From positions 310,001 to 374,000 of the forward strand of contig JAFFJZ010000091.1 in the NCBI GenBank assembly GCA_018340375.1: a stretch of 64,000 nt of DNA, given 5' to 3'. Below, piece by piece: positions 11,212-20,940 of this stretch. This DNA comes from Gonatopus flavifemur. Taxonomy: Eukaryota > Arthropoda > Insecta > Hymenoptera > Dryinidae. The stretch's first letter is position 1. Each line of letters starts with the position of its first letter. The position numbers and the translations under genes were made by a program. Below the pieces are notes generated by a model. The model was not told the origin of the DNA, made no database searches, and was given only the letters and a program-made list of their open reading frames with translations.

Positions 11212-11691
11212 TCATTTTTTCAATTGAAAAACATGTCTCAAAGCACACGCGAAATCGAGATGTTTTGGGCTTTTCATACCATGAAGCATACACAATTCAT
11301 CCGATGATGGTAAGTTTCGGAATGGTGGACAGTTAACTTCGTCCTCCAGAATAATGATGTTCCGACATGGTAAAGAATGTAAGGAATTTGATTTCTCCAC
11401 ACCACGGGTGAAGACTTTATTGGAAATGGTTAGTAAATTTTTGGAAGTATGGATGAACTGTTTGTACTTCACATCACCTTCAAACCATTCAATACCATGA
11501 AAGTTTCGAGACAACCAATCATTTTGTATCCTGTACTTATCGGGTAATTTTCCGAAGGAACAAGGCGGTGATAAGATCCAATGACCAATGTATGTAACGT
11601 CCAGCGATAATATGGCAATCTCTTTGGGAATAAATTTTCCTTCACTATCTTTAAAACCTTGAATATCCACTATTATATTCATTTTCGACAT
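11212..11691 (-). CDS. Conserved Polinton-associated protein, 159 aa, function unknown
   Basis: An unbroken 159-codon frame begins MSKMNIIVDIQGFKDSEGKF and contains HWILSPPC, NFHGIEWFEGDVKYKQF and PKHLDFACALRHV. I recall similar short proteins next to capsid and protease genes in insect Polintons, but know no assigned function. The opening IIVDIQGFKD resembles the first strand of an RNase H-like fold, which is only a guess. It lies between the protease and the major capsid gene. It is one of the few Polinton frames here without a stop. Confidence 0.55.
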   Translation of the reverse strand: MSKMNIIVDIQGFKDSEGKFIPKEIAILSLDVTYIGHWILSPPCSFGKLPDKYRIQNDWLSRNFHGIEWFEGDVKYKQFIHTSKNLLTISNKVFTRGVEKSNSLHSLPCRNIIILEDEVNCPPFRNLPSSDELCMLHGMKSPKHLDFACALRHVFQLKK

Positions 11692-11837
11692 TCGCGATAG
11701 TTCAAGTTGATGTTCTGTTACCCAAAGTTAGAAGCGAATGAATCATTTTGACGTTTCAAATGGTTTATATTGTATGAAAATCGGTATTATTTTGTGATTG
11801 CTCAGCATCTTTGAAGAGTATATGAAGGTCACTGGGA

Positions 11838-13141
11838 TCAACTTGCGGAATCAGCAATTATTCGTCTTAAAGAATCAATTTCTAATACATTGTCATATTC
11901 AACATAGAGTATACAATTTACCGTTGATTCGAGGGCTTCCTCAAAACACACTCTTATTCTCAAACTACCATGTTTCATAAGATTCCAGTGTGTGTTGCTA
12001 TTCGCCGATAAATCAGGAGTCAAATCGAACACGAATAAACGATATCCATTAGGATAGTGTTTTCGAGATATGGAATTTCCTTCATTGAGAAAATGAATTC
12101 CTGTTCCCGAAAATAGAGTATGATACGCATCCACATACAGATTATTCTTTGCAGTGGTTTGGTCAAAACAGGCATACTATTCACGTATAACGCGAAGGAA
12201 TTCATTTTATAATTTTGAAAATTGAATGGGTTACGTTTTCTGTCACCGTTGAATGCTTTGTTGTCGACAAAGCGTACTATCATTCTTTTTGGTAATCGAC
12301 CAAGAACTACGTTATCCAACATTCCGCCGTGGACACCTGAATGAATTGTTAGAGTTCTGACTTCTACACATGTGAGAGGATATTTTGCCGTAGATTTAGT
12401 TCAAGCTCTGGCATGTGCTAACACTGATGGTGATATTTTAGCACGTCACATAATAAGCGTCGCTTCGACGATATGCACCGTGGAATTTGTCCCTGCGTCC
12501 ATGGGACAAAAGACATCCTTTGTACGAACAAGTCGTAAACGAACTTCCACTCCATTGATGAGAAACTTCTCTTGATCGAATATGTCGCAATGCAAATGAC
12601 CCAGTAAGTCCACAGTTTTTTCTCCAGTGATCGATGATTTTTGCCAACTGTATCCTTCATTATTAGCGTTTATAGAATCCATTTGTTCGTGTGTATCATC
12701 ATACCCAAGCACACTAGTGAGATGCGATTCTTTTGCAGCAGGTCCATAATTCAATAATGTTTCGATATAAGCTCTATACGCGTAAGCGTTATTGAGTGGC
12801 GATACCAATTTTTGATTGAAGTAAACTTCCACTTGATTGAACATTGAGTTCATGAAATTATTAACGGGATCATACTCAGGTATTTCCAGTGGCTTACCAT
12901 CGTTTGCCTGAACATGAGGTTTGATTTGCACTCGAAGACTGAGCATTGTATGAGCTAGATCTATATACTCTTCACCTTGCCCGGGAACAACGAATTCTAT
13001 TGGAGAATCATCACTCAGAGGCGACATGGGTTTGTAATGAACCCATTGAGATCCTTCGATTGTTGTCTGTGTTGGAGGTAAAGTGAAAAGTTCCAATTCT
13101 GACTTGAGACATTCGCACGAATGTGTATGAAGAAATGCCAT
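11838..13141 (-). pseudogene. Polinton major capsid protein (double jelly-roll)
   Basis: The N-terminal frame (13141-12446) begins MAFLHTHSCECLKSELELF and carries YIDLAHTMLSLRV, NQVEVYFNQKLVSP, NAYAYRAYIETLLNYGPAA and LLGHLHCDIFDQEKF, all hallmarks of the protein often labelled F54H12.2-like, now understood as the Polinton major capsid. The rest is spread over two other frames (12322-12020 with LGRLPKRMIVRFVDN; 12134-11838 with YHTLFSGTGIHFLNEGN and DLTPDLSANSNTHWNL). Frameshifts near 12445 and 12150 separate the pieces. Total length suits the family (roughly 430 codons of conserved sequence). In life it would assemble the icosahedral shell. Confidence 0.8.
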
Positions 13142-13168
13142 TTTAATGTCCTATTATATGACCACCGT

Positions 13169-13735
13169 TTATGAAAATATATCAGCGACCGTACGAGATT
13201 TGATTTTTCGTTTAGGTTGTTCCAATACTGACTCAGCACCATGGATTTTCAAAATTTCCTTCTTCTTCGGAATCTTCTCCTTCTTCTCCTTTGTACTCCT
13301 CTTTGTTTTTACTGTCCCACGTTTGGTAGGTTTTTTCGTTTGGATACGAAAGCGTGTCTTCGTACGCCGACGAGTTGTTTTGGACTGTGCTCTCTTTGGG
13401 GTCCCAACCATCTTATATCCCGATCCTCTCATCAGTCGTTCGATACGTCCTCCTGCTTTTCTTTTCAAATTTCTAACAGCACTTTCCAAATTTCCACGTA
13501 ATGCTCCATCTAATGGTATATCTTCTTCTAATAAATCGTCCGCAACATTCAACCCTGTACGCAAAGCTTCTTTCCCGACAGCACGAGCACCTTTACGAAT
13601 TGAAGGGAAAACTTTACGGAAACGTCCACCAAGAAAACTGCCTATACCATGTTCTCGTTGATATGGTGCCCCTACGTAAACATTCGACACCCCACCACCA
13701 ACCTGGTCTTCGAAATAATCTAAATAGTGACTCAT
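13169..13735 (-). CDS. Basic Polinton core/membrane-active protein
   Basis: A 188-codon open frame starts MSHYLDYFEDQVGGG, continues with a glycine-rich amphipathic stretch (GIGSFLGGRFRKVFPSIRKG) and GKEALRTGLNVADD, then turns strongly Lys/Arg-rich (TKRGTVKTKRSTKEKKEK). Similar proteins in Polintons and adintoviruses are compared with adenovirus core or membrane-lytic proteins. It sits between the major and minor capsid genes. No stop or frameshift is seen. Confidence 0.6.
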   Translation of the reverse strand: MSHYLDYFEDQVGGGVSNVYVGAPYQREHGIGSFLGGRFRKVFPSIRKGARAVGKEALRTGLNVADDLLEEDIPLDGALRGNLESAVRNLKRKAGGRIERLMRGSGYKMVGTPKRAQSKTTRRRTKTRFRIQTKKPTKRGTVKTKRSTKEKKEKIPKKKEILKIHGAESVLEQPKRKIKSRTVADIFS

Positions 13736-13747
13736 TTTTTGAGTGGT

Positions 13748-14579
13748 TCACAAGACACGTTTGAAATGTAGTGTCGTCGTTAATGTTCCGTGTTCAAATG
13801 GTATTAGTTGGCCAAACTGGTGTCTTATATCGATATCTACTGTTTGAAAATTTGAACGGAGCAATGGAATATATTTAAGAGGCGAGAATGTTTTTACCGT
13901 GACGGTTCCGTATAAGTATTTTGTTATGTCTAGTGGTACCACACGTGATAACGGAGCTTGTGTATCACCTGTTATATAAGATTCACACAGATCTGTACAT
14001 ACAAACAGAGTAGTAGGAGCGATTCCGGCCAAGCTTGCGGGTCTCGAAGCCTCGTGTTCAAATTCATTATCAGCATCCACAATTCTGTGGTGGTATAATA
14101 CCAAGCAAATGACACAGCACAGGTGAAAGTAAGAACGAATGTTCAATTTGATCGCATTTGGCATCACAAATACGTGTAACTGACACGAAGCCTCCATGAT
14201 TGAGAAGAAATTTTGAATGACCTCTCATAGATGGCGTCATGTTAACAGCCTCAATCAGTTCATCAACCGATCTGTATATTCCTCGTGCAAGACATGATCT
14301 TTCTCCTTGATAATCAATATCATTTTTTTGTGGATTATTACTGTTTGAACGGGTTGATACACCGTTTGTTATCATACTAACATAGTTTGATTCTCCATCT
14401 TCAGGTACATGAAGAAAAGTGATGGGAATTTGAATTTCAGCTGACGCGACTACCCATTCTCCAGTCGAATGAATTCGTTGGGGTAGTCTTGTCGTGGAAC
14501 AGGTAGTTGTATTATTAGGGAGATACTCCATACTACTATTACTAGGGAGGACGATATAAAATTCGTCTCTCCTGCTCAC
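13748..14579 (-). pseudogene. Polinton minor capsid (penton-like) protein
   Basis: The N-terminal frame (14579-14070) begins MSRRDEFYIVLPSNSSMEY with PNNTTTCSTTRLPQRI and WVVASAEIQIP, the usual opening of Polinton single-jelly-roll minor capsids. A frameshift near 14100 moves the rest to another frame, which ends in GTLTTTLHFKRVL, the conserved family C-terminus. Combined length, about 270 codons, is normal. It is directly downstream of the integrase on the minus strand. Confidence 0.7.
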
Positions 14580-15669
14580 TTTTTTGTTCGTTGAGCAAAG
14601 TTCTTACACAAGTCAATGGTATCCAAGGATTGAATATTTCGGGATATCCAAACCAACAAACCAATGCTTTTCTATGTACTTTTTGTCCTTCAGTTTCTAA
14701 GACTTGTTCAATACGTAAATGTTTTCCCTTTGAATTTTCAGCCACTCGATTCAATTCCCGTTCATAGAAAATTCCATCAATTTTCTCGTTATTTACATCA
14801 CATAGTATATAAACGTGAGGTCGACGCTGCGTAGAAATTCGTACGACAGTGAATATTTCTTTGCTCCATCCACCTTCGTAACCTTTATCGAACGCTGCTT
14901 TGTATTCACTGATTCGCACATGATAACCTACCTTGTATTTAGGGGTTGTTGTTCCCACTCACGCATAACGACGCAATAGATTTTCACGGGCTAAGGACGC
15001 GTTCTTGAGTGTCACTTCGTCAGGGCGCATTTTTATAGATGTATGTATTGTATGGTTATATGGATCTACAATATCTTGCAGCACATCAACGTAACGCTTA
15101 GTTCTTGTATATGTAAAGGAACGCCACAAGCGCTCTCTCAAAGTGCGATTGAATTTCTCTACGACAGCGGCTTTCACGTCAGGATTACGGGCTGTTCTGA
15201 ATTGTATGTTTCTACTCTTCAGGAATTCTTGAAATTTCGAGCCTAGGAATTCTTTTCCACTATCAGTTTGGAGATAAATTGGTGATCCATAATTTTTGTT
15301 TTCGAGTATGTGTTTGCGAGCTTTTGTGACCGTCTCACAGGTTTCATCGATTAGTAATCTGGTCCATGCATGTTTACTGAGTACATCTATAACGAATAAA
15401 ATATACATGAAACCATCATTATACGTTTTGATTGAACGTACATCGATAAGATCGGCTTCCCGAAGGTCGTCAATGTTATAAACATGATAGCTGCGTCGCA
15501 AAAACCTCTTCCGCGTAGGTTTATGAAGTGAGTACGTGTCCTGTGTTTCAAGCCATTTCAAAACTTTCTCTGGTTTCATTTTACCACGAGTAGCTTGTAA
15601 TAATTGCCGTGCACCCGAAAACGATGTTTCTTCTCGAGGATCATAATACAAGTTTTCCAATGTTTTCAT
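14542..15669 (-). pseudogene. Polinton retroviral-type integrase with chromodomain
   Basis: The catalytic core has ADLIDVRSIKTYNDGF (first Asp), LQTDSGKEFLGSKF (second Asp) and AAVVEKFNRTLRERLW (Glu), with 34 residues between the last two. The frame meets a TGA at 14959-14961, but the same frame goes straight on from 14958 through KYKVGYHVRISEYK to a chromodomain-like end (ALVCWFGYPEIFNPWIPL). It is thus one reading frame with a single in-frame stop, not a frameshift. The 3' end overlaps the start of the minor capsid gene by about 38 bp. The enzyme would insert Polinton DNA into the genome. Confidence 0.8.
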
Positions 15670-15675
15670 TATCCC

Positions 15676-16337
15676 TTATAATCGTTGCCACGATGTTGCT
15701 TCTGTCGTATTTCTAGGAGGTATATGATCGTCCTCACTCGGAACAAAAACACTATCTTCCGCGTCGTTGTAATCTTCGCTGTCGTTTCCTTCGTCTTCGT
15801 CTTCTTCTTCTTCCCCTCCTCGGTGTTGCGATGATGTTCTTGAAGATGTCGGAGAAGGTTGTGGAGGGGATAGAAATGTACCAAAATTACCTTCTGTCCA
15901 TAATTGAGTATGACTTACGAATTCTCTAGGTGTCCCAATAGACCAAAGTGAACGCGCAAAATGCCGTCGGCCATGAGGGTGTGTCGTTTTTCTAGCACGC
16001 ATAGCCTCGTTGATTAAATCTATAATATTTGAATGACGCAATTTTCTGAATCTTTCCCATCTCCTCGTTGCTCAATACTATTGGAATATCGTTCACCACT
16101 TATGTATCTCAAATATCGTTGTCAAATTTGTAAATATGCTTTACATTTTCCTCTCTCATCAGAAAAACCAGACGAATTGAGAATTTCATTCATTTCAGCA
16201 TCCAGACGACTGGAAGGATTCTCAGGAGTTTGGACAGGTTTGATAGGGTCCGCAGACATGTTTTTCCCATGTTGCTGATGCTGTATCCGTTGTACATCCA
16301 TTTCGGGTATGAGTACCATTTCTTTAGCATACTCCAT
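15676..16337 (-). pseudogene. Conserved Polinton protein of unknown function (two frames)
   Basis: The N-terminal frame (16337-16122) starts MEYAKEMVLIPEMDVQRIQ with LDAEMNEILNSSGFSDE. The C-terminal frame (16041-15676) has SNIIDLINEAMRARKTTHPHG followed by an acidic, Ser/Pro-rich tail. Both segments match what I know of one protein that lies between the packaging ATPase and integrase in many insect Polintons. A frameshift between 16041 and 16122 splits it. Its role is unknown. Confidence 0.55.
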
Positions 16338-16354
16338 TTTGTTTTCACACTTTC

Positions 16355-16770
16355 TCAGTCACGAATAACGCGGGAGAGCAATGTACTCAAAATTGGTGCT
16401 AATAACAAAGATAAGAAAGCTCCGCCTTCTTTCTGTACGATTAACTGTTTTTTCTTTCGATAGGTGATATTTTTGGACGCTAATTTTCTCATTGGATTCG
16501 CATATGAACGTGATTTACGAGTTTGATCCGAATCTAATGGAACATTACCGCAAAGGATGTTGAGGGCACATTCACATACAGCCCGTCATGAAGAAACATC
16601 AGCTTCGTGTGATGAAGCTGTGGTTTATTCAAAAAATATAATGCTTCTAGAATAGAAGAAATTTTTCTATCGGAAGGTTCACGGTGATTTCTAGGATGTG
16701 TATTCATGTGTATCACAAATGAACTACTGATATATCGCGGGAAGTGTCGTGACCTTCCAAACCTTTGCAA
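16355..16770 (-). pseudogene. Small Polinton protein with hydrophobic C-terminus
   Basis: The conserved part reads RAVCECALNILCGNVPLDS, then NITYRKKKQLIVQKEGGAF and a hydrophobic tail (LSLLLAPILSTLLS) ending at TGA 16355-16357. The basic patch, GG pair and hydrophobic end resemble small Polinton/adintovirus proteins thought to be membrane-active. An in-frame TGA at 16586-16588 and a frameshift near 16620 separate this from the upstream part. The upstream start is uncertain. Confidence 0.5.
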
Positions 16771-17052
16771 AGAACATAAACGTATCTATAAAAATCACAA
16801 GGAAAAATACATGTCCGAAATCGACAGTTATCGGGTGTGCTTTGTTTCAAATCCAAAAGCAAATAGCCGTGTGGTCGCGATGTTGCATCGTTATATATTT
16901 CTTGTAGGAAACGCGTATTATCAGGACAAACTTGTCGAGCAAGATGATTGATTTGCGCACGATCACGAAGGTTTTTGAAAACGACAATGTAACCAGCATT
17001 CAATGAAATATCACGTTGACTACGCCCTTGATGGGAGAAGTTTTGTGTAATA
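16713..17052 (-). pseudogene. Polinton packaging ATPase, C-terminal fragment
   Basis: The open frame carries DISLNAGYIVVFKNLRDRAQ and INHLARQV, then PHGYLLLDLKQSTPDNCRFR, the C-terminal part of the FtsK/HerA-like packaging ATPase of Polintons. The Walker A and B motifs that would lie upstream are absent, because the gene is cut at 17052 by the mariner and is not continued on its other side. The ATPase would pump DNA into capsids. Confidence 0.65.
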
Positions 17053-18343
17053 CAGGTTGGTTGAAAAGTTTCTGCGCTCGAAATGAAAGAATACTGTTTT
17101 TGTTACGAAATATATTTGTTCATTCAATATAATCTCCTAGAAGCTCAATACACTTGTTCCAATGATCTTCCAATAATTTTATCCCATCCTTATAATGGTT
17201 TTCCGAGAGCTCTGCAAAATAACCGTCTACGGCTGCTATGGCCTCTTCATTCGACGAAAAATGCTTTCCACGAAGGAATTGTTTGAGATTTCTGAAGAGA
17301 TAGTAGTCGCTAGGAGCCAAATCTGGCGAATACGGTGGATGTTCAAGCAATTTGTACTTGAGTTCTTTGAATTTAGCCATCGTCAAAACACTTTTGTGAG
17401 CAGGTGCATTATCTTGACGAAAAATGATTTTCTTCTCCTTTAAACCAGGTCTTTTCTCACGAATTTTTTCATCCAGCTGATCCAAAAGGCCGCAGTAATA
17501 TTCGGAGTTGGTTGTCTTACCTTTCTGAAAATAATCAATGAACAAAATTTCTTTTGCATCCCAAAAAACTGATGCCATAACCTTCTTTGCTGATCGTTGT
17601 GACTTCACCTGCTTTGGAGCTGAACAACCAGTTTCAGTCCACTGTGAACGTTCTTGTTTCAATTTAGGATCATGGTGGTAGATCCAAGTCTCATCCATAG
17701 TTATAAAACGACGCAAGAAGTCGCTTTTATTCTGCTTAAAACGCTCCAAATCACGCTGAGAAATTTGTTCTCGATCCAGTTGTTGTTGAATTGTTAACGT
17801 GTGCGGCACTGACTTTCCAAACCGTTTTTTCATACGTAATTCTTCATGTAAAATATGGAGTACTCGTTCGTCTGAGATGCCCATGGCATTAGCAATTTCA
17901 CGCTTAGTCAAACTTGGATCTTCACGAACCATATTATGTACATGCTCAATGATTTCTGCTGTGGTTGCAGTTTTTGGTCGTCCTCCGCGTGGATCGTCTC
18001 CAAGGCTATTACGACCACGTTTGAATTCACCAGCCCAAAATTCAACGGTGCGTTTTGAAGGTGAGGACTCCTTATACACTTCTAACAATTGTTCATAAAT
18101 TCCCTTTGCTTTGAAACCCTTCAAAACAAAGAATCTAATGACTGCACGATATCCAATTTTTTCCATATTAAGAAAAATCAATGACACGTCAACTTCAAAT
18201 GGCTCGTAAACGAAGAATGAATTGACAGAATGACTTGTAACTTTGCATTTGTTCTGAGGACAGATATACCAACTTGAGAAACAAAAAGTTTTGAGCTAGC
18301 AGTGCCATCTCTTGGTGAGCGCAGGAACTTTTCAACCAACCTG
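17053..18343 (-). mobile_element. Mariner element, 1,291 bp, complete
   Basis: The ends are CAGGTTGGTTGAAAAGTTTC (17053) and its inverted partner ending CAACCTG (18343), both flanked by TA (17051-17052 and 18344-18345), as required for Tc1/mariner. Size and a single uninterrupted minus-strand transposase are normal for a potentially active mariner. The left flank is Polinton ATPase sequence and the right flank is gypsy reverse transcriptase, so the two sides do not come from one target. Confidence 0.9.
17120..18166 (-). CDS. Mariner transposase, intact, 348 aa
   Basis: Starting at MEKIGYRAVIRFF (18166) the protein has the normal family length. A longer frame adds seven upstream codons. Two helix-turn-helix segments lie in the first 120 residues (including KREIANAMGISDERVLHIL). 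The catalytic triad is ITMDETWIYHHDP (Asp), FRQDNAPAH (Asp) and PPYSPDLAPSDYYLFRNL (Asp), that is D,D34D with the mariner signature. There is no stop or frameshift. It excises and inserts the element at TA dinucleotides. Because the gene is intact, the copy may be recent. Confidence 0.9.
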   Translation of the reverse strand: MEKIGYRAVIRFFVLKGFKAKGIYEQLLEVYKESSPSKRTVEFWAGEFKRGRNSLGDDPRGGRPKTATTAEIIEHVHNMVREDPSLTKREIANAMGISDERVLHILHEELRMKKRFGKSVPHTLTIQQQLDREQISQRDLERFKQNKSDFLRRFITMDETWIYHHDPKLKQERSQWTETGCSAPKQVKSQRSAKKVMASVFWDAKEILFIDYFQKGKTTNSEYYCGLLDQLDEKIREKRPGLKEKKIIFRQDNAPAHKSVLTMAKFKELKYKLLEHPPYSPDLAPSDYYLFRNLKQFLRGKHFSSNEEAIAAVDGYFAELSENHYKDGIKLLEDHWNKCIELLGDYIE

Positions 18344-18345
18344 TA

Positions 18346-19003
18346 CTTTTTCAGATGCATATCCTTTATCTAACATAAATGATATTCCAGATCAATTGGG
18401 AGGAGCAAAATATTTTTCAACTGCTGATCTACAGTCTGGTGTTCATCAAATTCCAATGGGAGACGAGGATGGAGGAAAAACGGAATTCACGACTCCTTAC
18501 GGCCATTATCAGTATGAAAAAAATGCCTTTCGGTCTGAAAAATGCACCCGTGATCTTTCAAAGATTGATGAATATTGTTTTATCAGGACTGCGAGGTACA
18601 GAACTTTCCATATGTGTCGACGATATCGTTTTGTACGCGCGATCTTTAGAACAACACTTAATTAAGTTTGAAAGACTGGTAAAAAGATTGAGATCCGCGA
18701 ATCCAAAGTTGAATCCAGTAAAATGTAGATTTTCACGTAAAGAAGTAATTTATTTAGGGAGTGCATGAGTCGTGAAGGAGTTATTCCAGACCCAAAGATG
18801 ATAGTTGCAGTGAGACATTTTCCAGTAACTCGAAATTCGAAGAATATCGAACAATTTTTTGGTCTTGCGGGTTATTATCGTCGATTCATAAAGAATTTTC
18901 CAGCTATCGCAAAACCTTTGACGAATTTATTGAAGAAAGAAAAACCTTTTGATTGGACTGATGAGCAACAGGAGAGTTTCAATACATTCACAGATATTCT
19001 ATG
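18346..19003 (+). pseudogene. pol: Gypsy reverse transcriptase (from first conserved motif)
   Basis: Sequence starts abruptly after the mariner with DAYPLSNINDIPDQLGGAKYF, then MPFGLKNAPVIFQRLMN, the catalytic CVDDIVLYA, and LAGYYRRFIKNFPAIAKPL leading into the RNase H connection. Frameshifts near 18520 and 18765 split three frames. After FDWTDEQQESFNTFTDIL the RNase H domain is missing and a charged linker follows. The upstream thumb/finger part is also missing, lost at the mariner junction. Confidence 0.75.
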
Positions 19004-19587
19004 ATGTGATAAATATAATTCTGATAGTAAAATTTCAGTTCACGAGGATATTGAATTAAAAACTTCAGAAAGGGATAAAAGTGATCCCGAAGGAAGATCA
19101 GATAATGATAAAAATGATAATTTCACTTATTCAGATAATTCCAGTACTGATTCGGAAACAGAAAATTCGGGAGAAGAAATTCTCGCAGATCTTGAGAGAC
19201 GAGTGGATGCTAAGAAATTATCTATTCCAAAAACTCGAGATAATATTCTATCAAAAATTGACAATCATTTAATTTTTTCTACTCAGAAAACTGAACCTCA
19301 AGATCCATTAACCAGAGTTCATTTTGAAAATAAAAAGATAAATCGAATCAATGATTTATTCTAGGGAGGAGTAAAAGTTCTTAATCGAGGAAATAAATAT
19401 CTGATCTTACTTGTTATCAAAGGAACTATCCGTCACCCTATTGATTCTCATTCTTTTGAAGAGTCCATAAAAGCTTTGGAATCTGCAATTCTAGAACTCA
19501 ATTTGAAATCTTTTTCCATGATCAAGACTACAGAAATAGAGGACTCATTTCGGGCAACAATTAAAGATAATATTTGAATTATCCTAG
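19004..19587 (+). other. Gypsy pol linker remnant between RNase H and integrase
   Basis: Reads as a charged linker (SDNSSTDSETENSGEEI, then HPIDSHSFEESIKALES) across short frames with stops near 19360 and 19575. No RNase H catalytic motif is seen, so that domain was deleted. Confidence 0.4.
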
Positions 19588-20614
19588 GTGAACATGATTC
19601 ATCAAAATGATTTAACTGTCTGTATGAATGACATTGAAATCCCAGCCGTAGAAGACAGAGAGGAAATAGTCAGAGAAACACATGAGAGCTACTCAAGCGG
19701 TCACAAAGGGATAACTAAAATCTTTCATCGTTTGAGAAAACATTATCATTGGCCCAGAATGAAACAGGACATAGCAGAAGGAATTGATCGGTGTGGAAAT
19801 TGTCAATTGGAAAAGCTAGTCCGACATAAAACTAGACAACCTATGATTTTAACTGATACACTAGGTAGAGGATTTGATAAAATCGCAATGGATATAGTAG
19901 GACCAATACCAAGGGATAGAGATGGAAGTAGATACTACTTATCCATAATTGATGTTTTGAGAAAATTTCAAGATACCATTGAGAGAAATAAAGACTACCG
20001 ACGTATTGGATGCATATACTGAGAATTTTTTCAAAATATTTGGACCCTCAAATTCCTAGTTACTGACAGGGGAACAAATTCCGTAAACCCTCTGAGAAAA
20101 TATAGAATGAAACACGTAACGACCACTGCATATCATCCACAGGCAAATGGGACATCGGAAAGACATCATCATACAATCAATGAATATTTGAAACAAAATG
20201 CAAATAAGAAAAATTGGTCTAAGATTTTACCTCACGCTATTCGTTCATATAACACTAGTGTCCATGAGTCAACGGGATTCACTCCATATGAGCTAGTTTT
20301 CGGAAGCTTGCCTCGTGATATTGATCATGATCCATCTTTGGATGAAATTAAAGATCGAACATACCTCACTTACATTACGGAATTATTTGAAAGAATAAAT
20401 TTTTCCCAACAGTACGCTAGGGAAATGATACAAGAATCGAAGCTGAAGAATAAAAGGTATTATGATAAAAGGATGAATGCTCAAGATTATAGTGTAGGAG
20501 ATCGAGTGTATAAATTGGGACCGATCATGAAGGGGAAGTTTGCTGATCAACGGAAACATTAGGAAACGGCGAAACCGTTATAGTTCACTCCAATAAAATA
20601 AGACTAGCTGAATA
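19588..20614 (+). pseudogene. pol: Gypsy integrase
   Basis: The zinc-binding HHCC region is present (THESYSSGHKGITK, then CGNCQLEK). The core has IAMDIVGPIPRD (Asp), LVTDRGTNS (Asp) and YHPQANGTSERHHHTINEYL (Glu). It continues with YELVFGSLPRDIDHDP and GDRVYKLGPIMKGKFAD, and ends in IVHSNKIRLAE near 20614. Frameshifts near 19955 and 20555 and a small deletion before the end break it. It would integrate the cDNA. Confidence 0.8.
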
Positions 20615-20940
20615 ATATGATAATTGATAATCAATGGAAGTTGAGCGTATAAAATATCATAAATGATAATAACAAAGGGACATATAAATAAATGAGTAAC
20701 TAAATAAAAAAAAAGGAAGAAGAATGAGACAATATATAATAATAATAATAATGTATACATATTATGAAATTTGACCGTATTTGAAATCTTTATTTCATAA
20801 AATCTACGATAAGATTCCTATATTCCGATCTCACTTTCCTTTCCTCTCTATTTCCTTCGCATGGCATAGAAATCAGAGGATATCTGGATAAATTCGGAAT
20901 ATTTGTTCCTTTTTTGTTTTAACAGACGGAATTCTCAAGG
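20615..20940. other. Gypsy 3' flank or intron
   Basis: AT-rich, with an AAT microsatellite near 20740. A pyrimidine-rich acceptor (TTTTTGTTTTAACAG) ends at about 20930, just before the Tudor-like exon. The 3' LTR should be here but was not recognised. Confidence 0.4.

Larger units (their letters stand above)
9858..17052 (-). mobile_element. Truncated Polinton/Maverick (adintovirus-like) element
   Basis: A 7.2-kb block of minus-strand genes has the Polinton set: packaging ATPase tail, small hydrophobic protein, conserved unknown, retroviral-type integrase with chromodomain, minor capsid, basic core-like protein, double-jelly-roll major capsid, a conserved 159-aa protein and an adenovirus-type cysteine protease. 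The left end probably starts at AGTAGTATGTGAC (9858), matching the AG-start of Polinton termini. Protein-primed DNA polymerase B, the N-terminal part of the ATPase and the right terminal repeat are absent. The block stops inside the ATPase at the mariner. Most genes carry stops or frameshifts, so this is a fossil. Polintons are thought to alternate between transposon and virus-like life. Confidence 0.85.
4447..20614 (+). mobile_element. Ty3/gypsy retrotransposon, degenerate and repeatedly interrupted
   Basis: Pieces of one gypsy element appear in the correct order on the plus strand: gag (4447-5590, resuming at 8955), protease (9312-9829), reverse transcriptase with connection (18346-19003) and integrase (about 19588-20614). 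They are separated by a 130-bp MITE, an RTE LINE, a truncated Polinton and a mariner. The N-terminal part of the reverse transcriptase and most of the RNase H domain are missing, and several frameshifts and stops break the rest. LTRs were not recognised. The element is dead. It served as the landing site for later insertions. Confidence 0.75.

Noticed and set aside
13146..13764. Long plus-strand frames opposite the Polinton basic protein
   Set aside because: They are shadows: the minus-strand frame has a family pattern and the plus-strand peptides are Phe/Ser/Arg-rich complements of it.
4089..20940. Gypsy LTR pair
   Set aside because: No matching direct repeats with TG...CA ends were found on both sides of the coding pieces.
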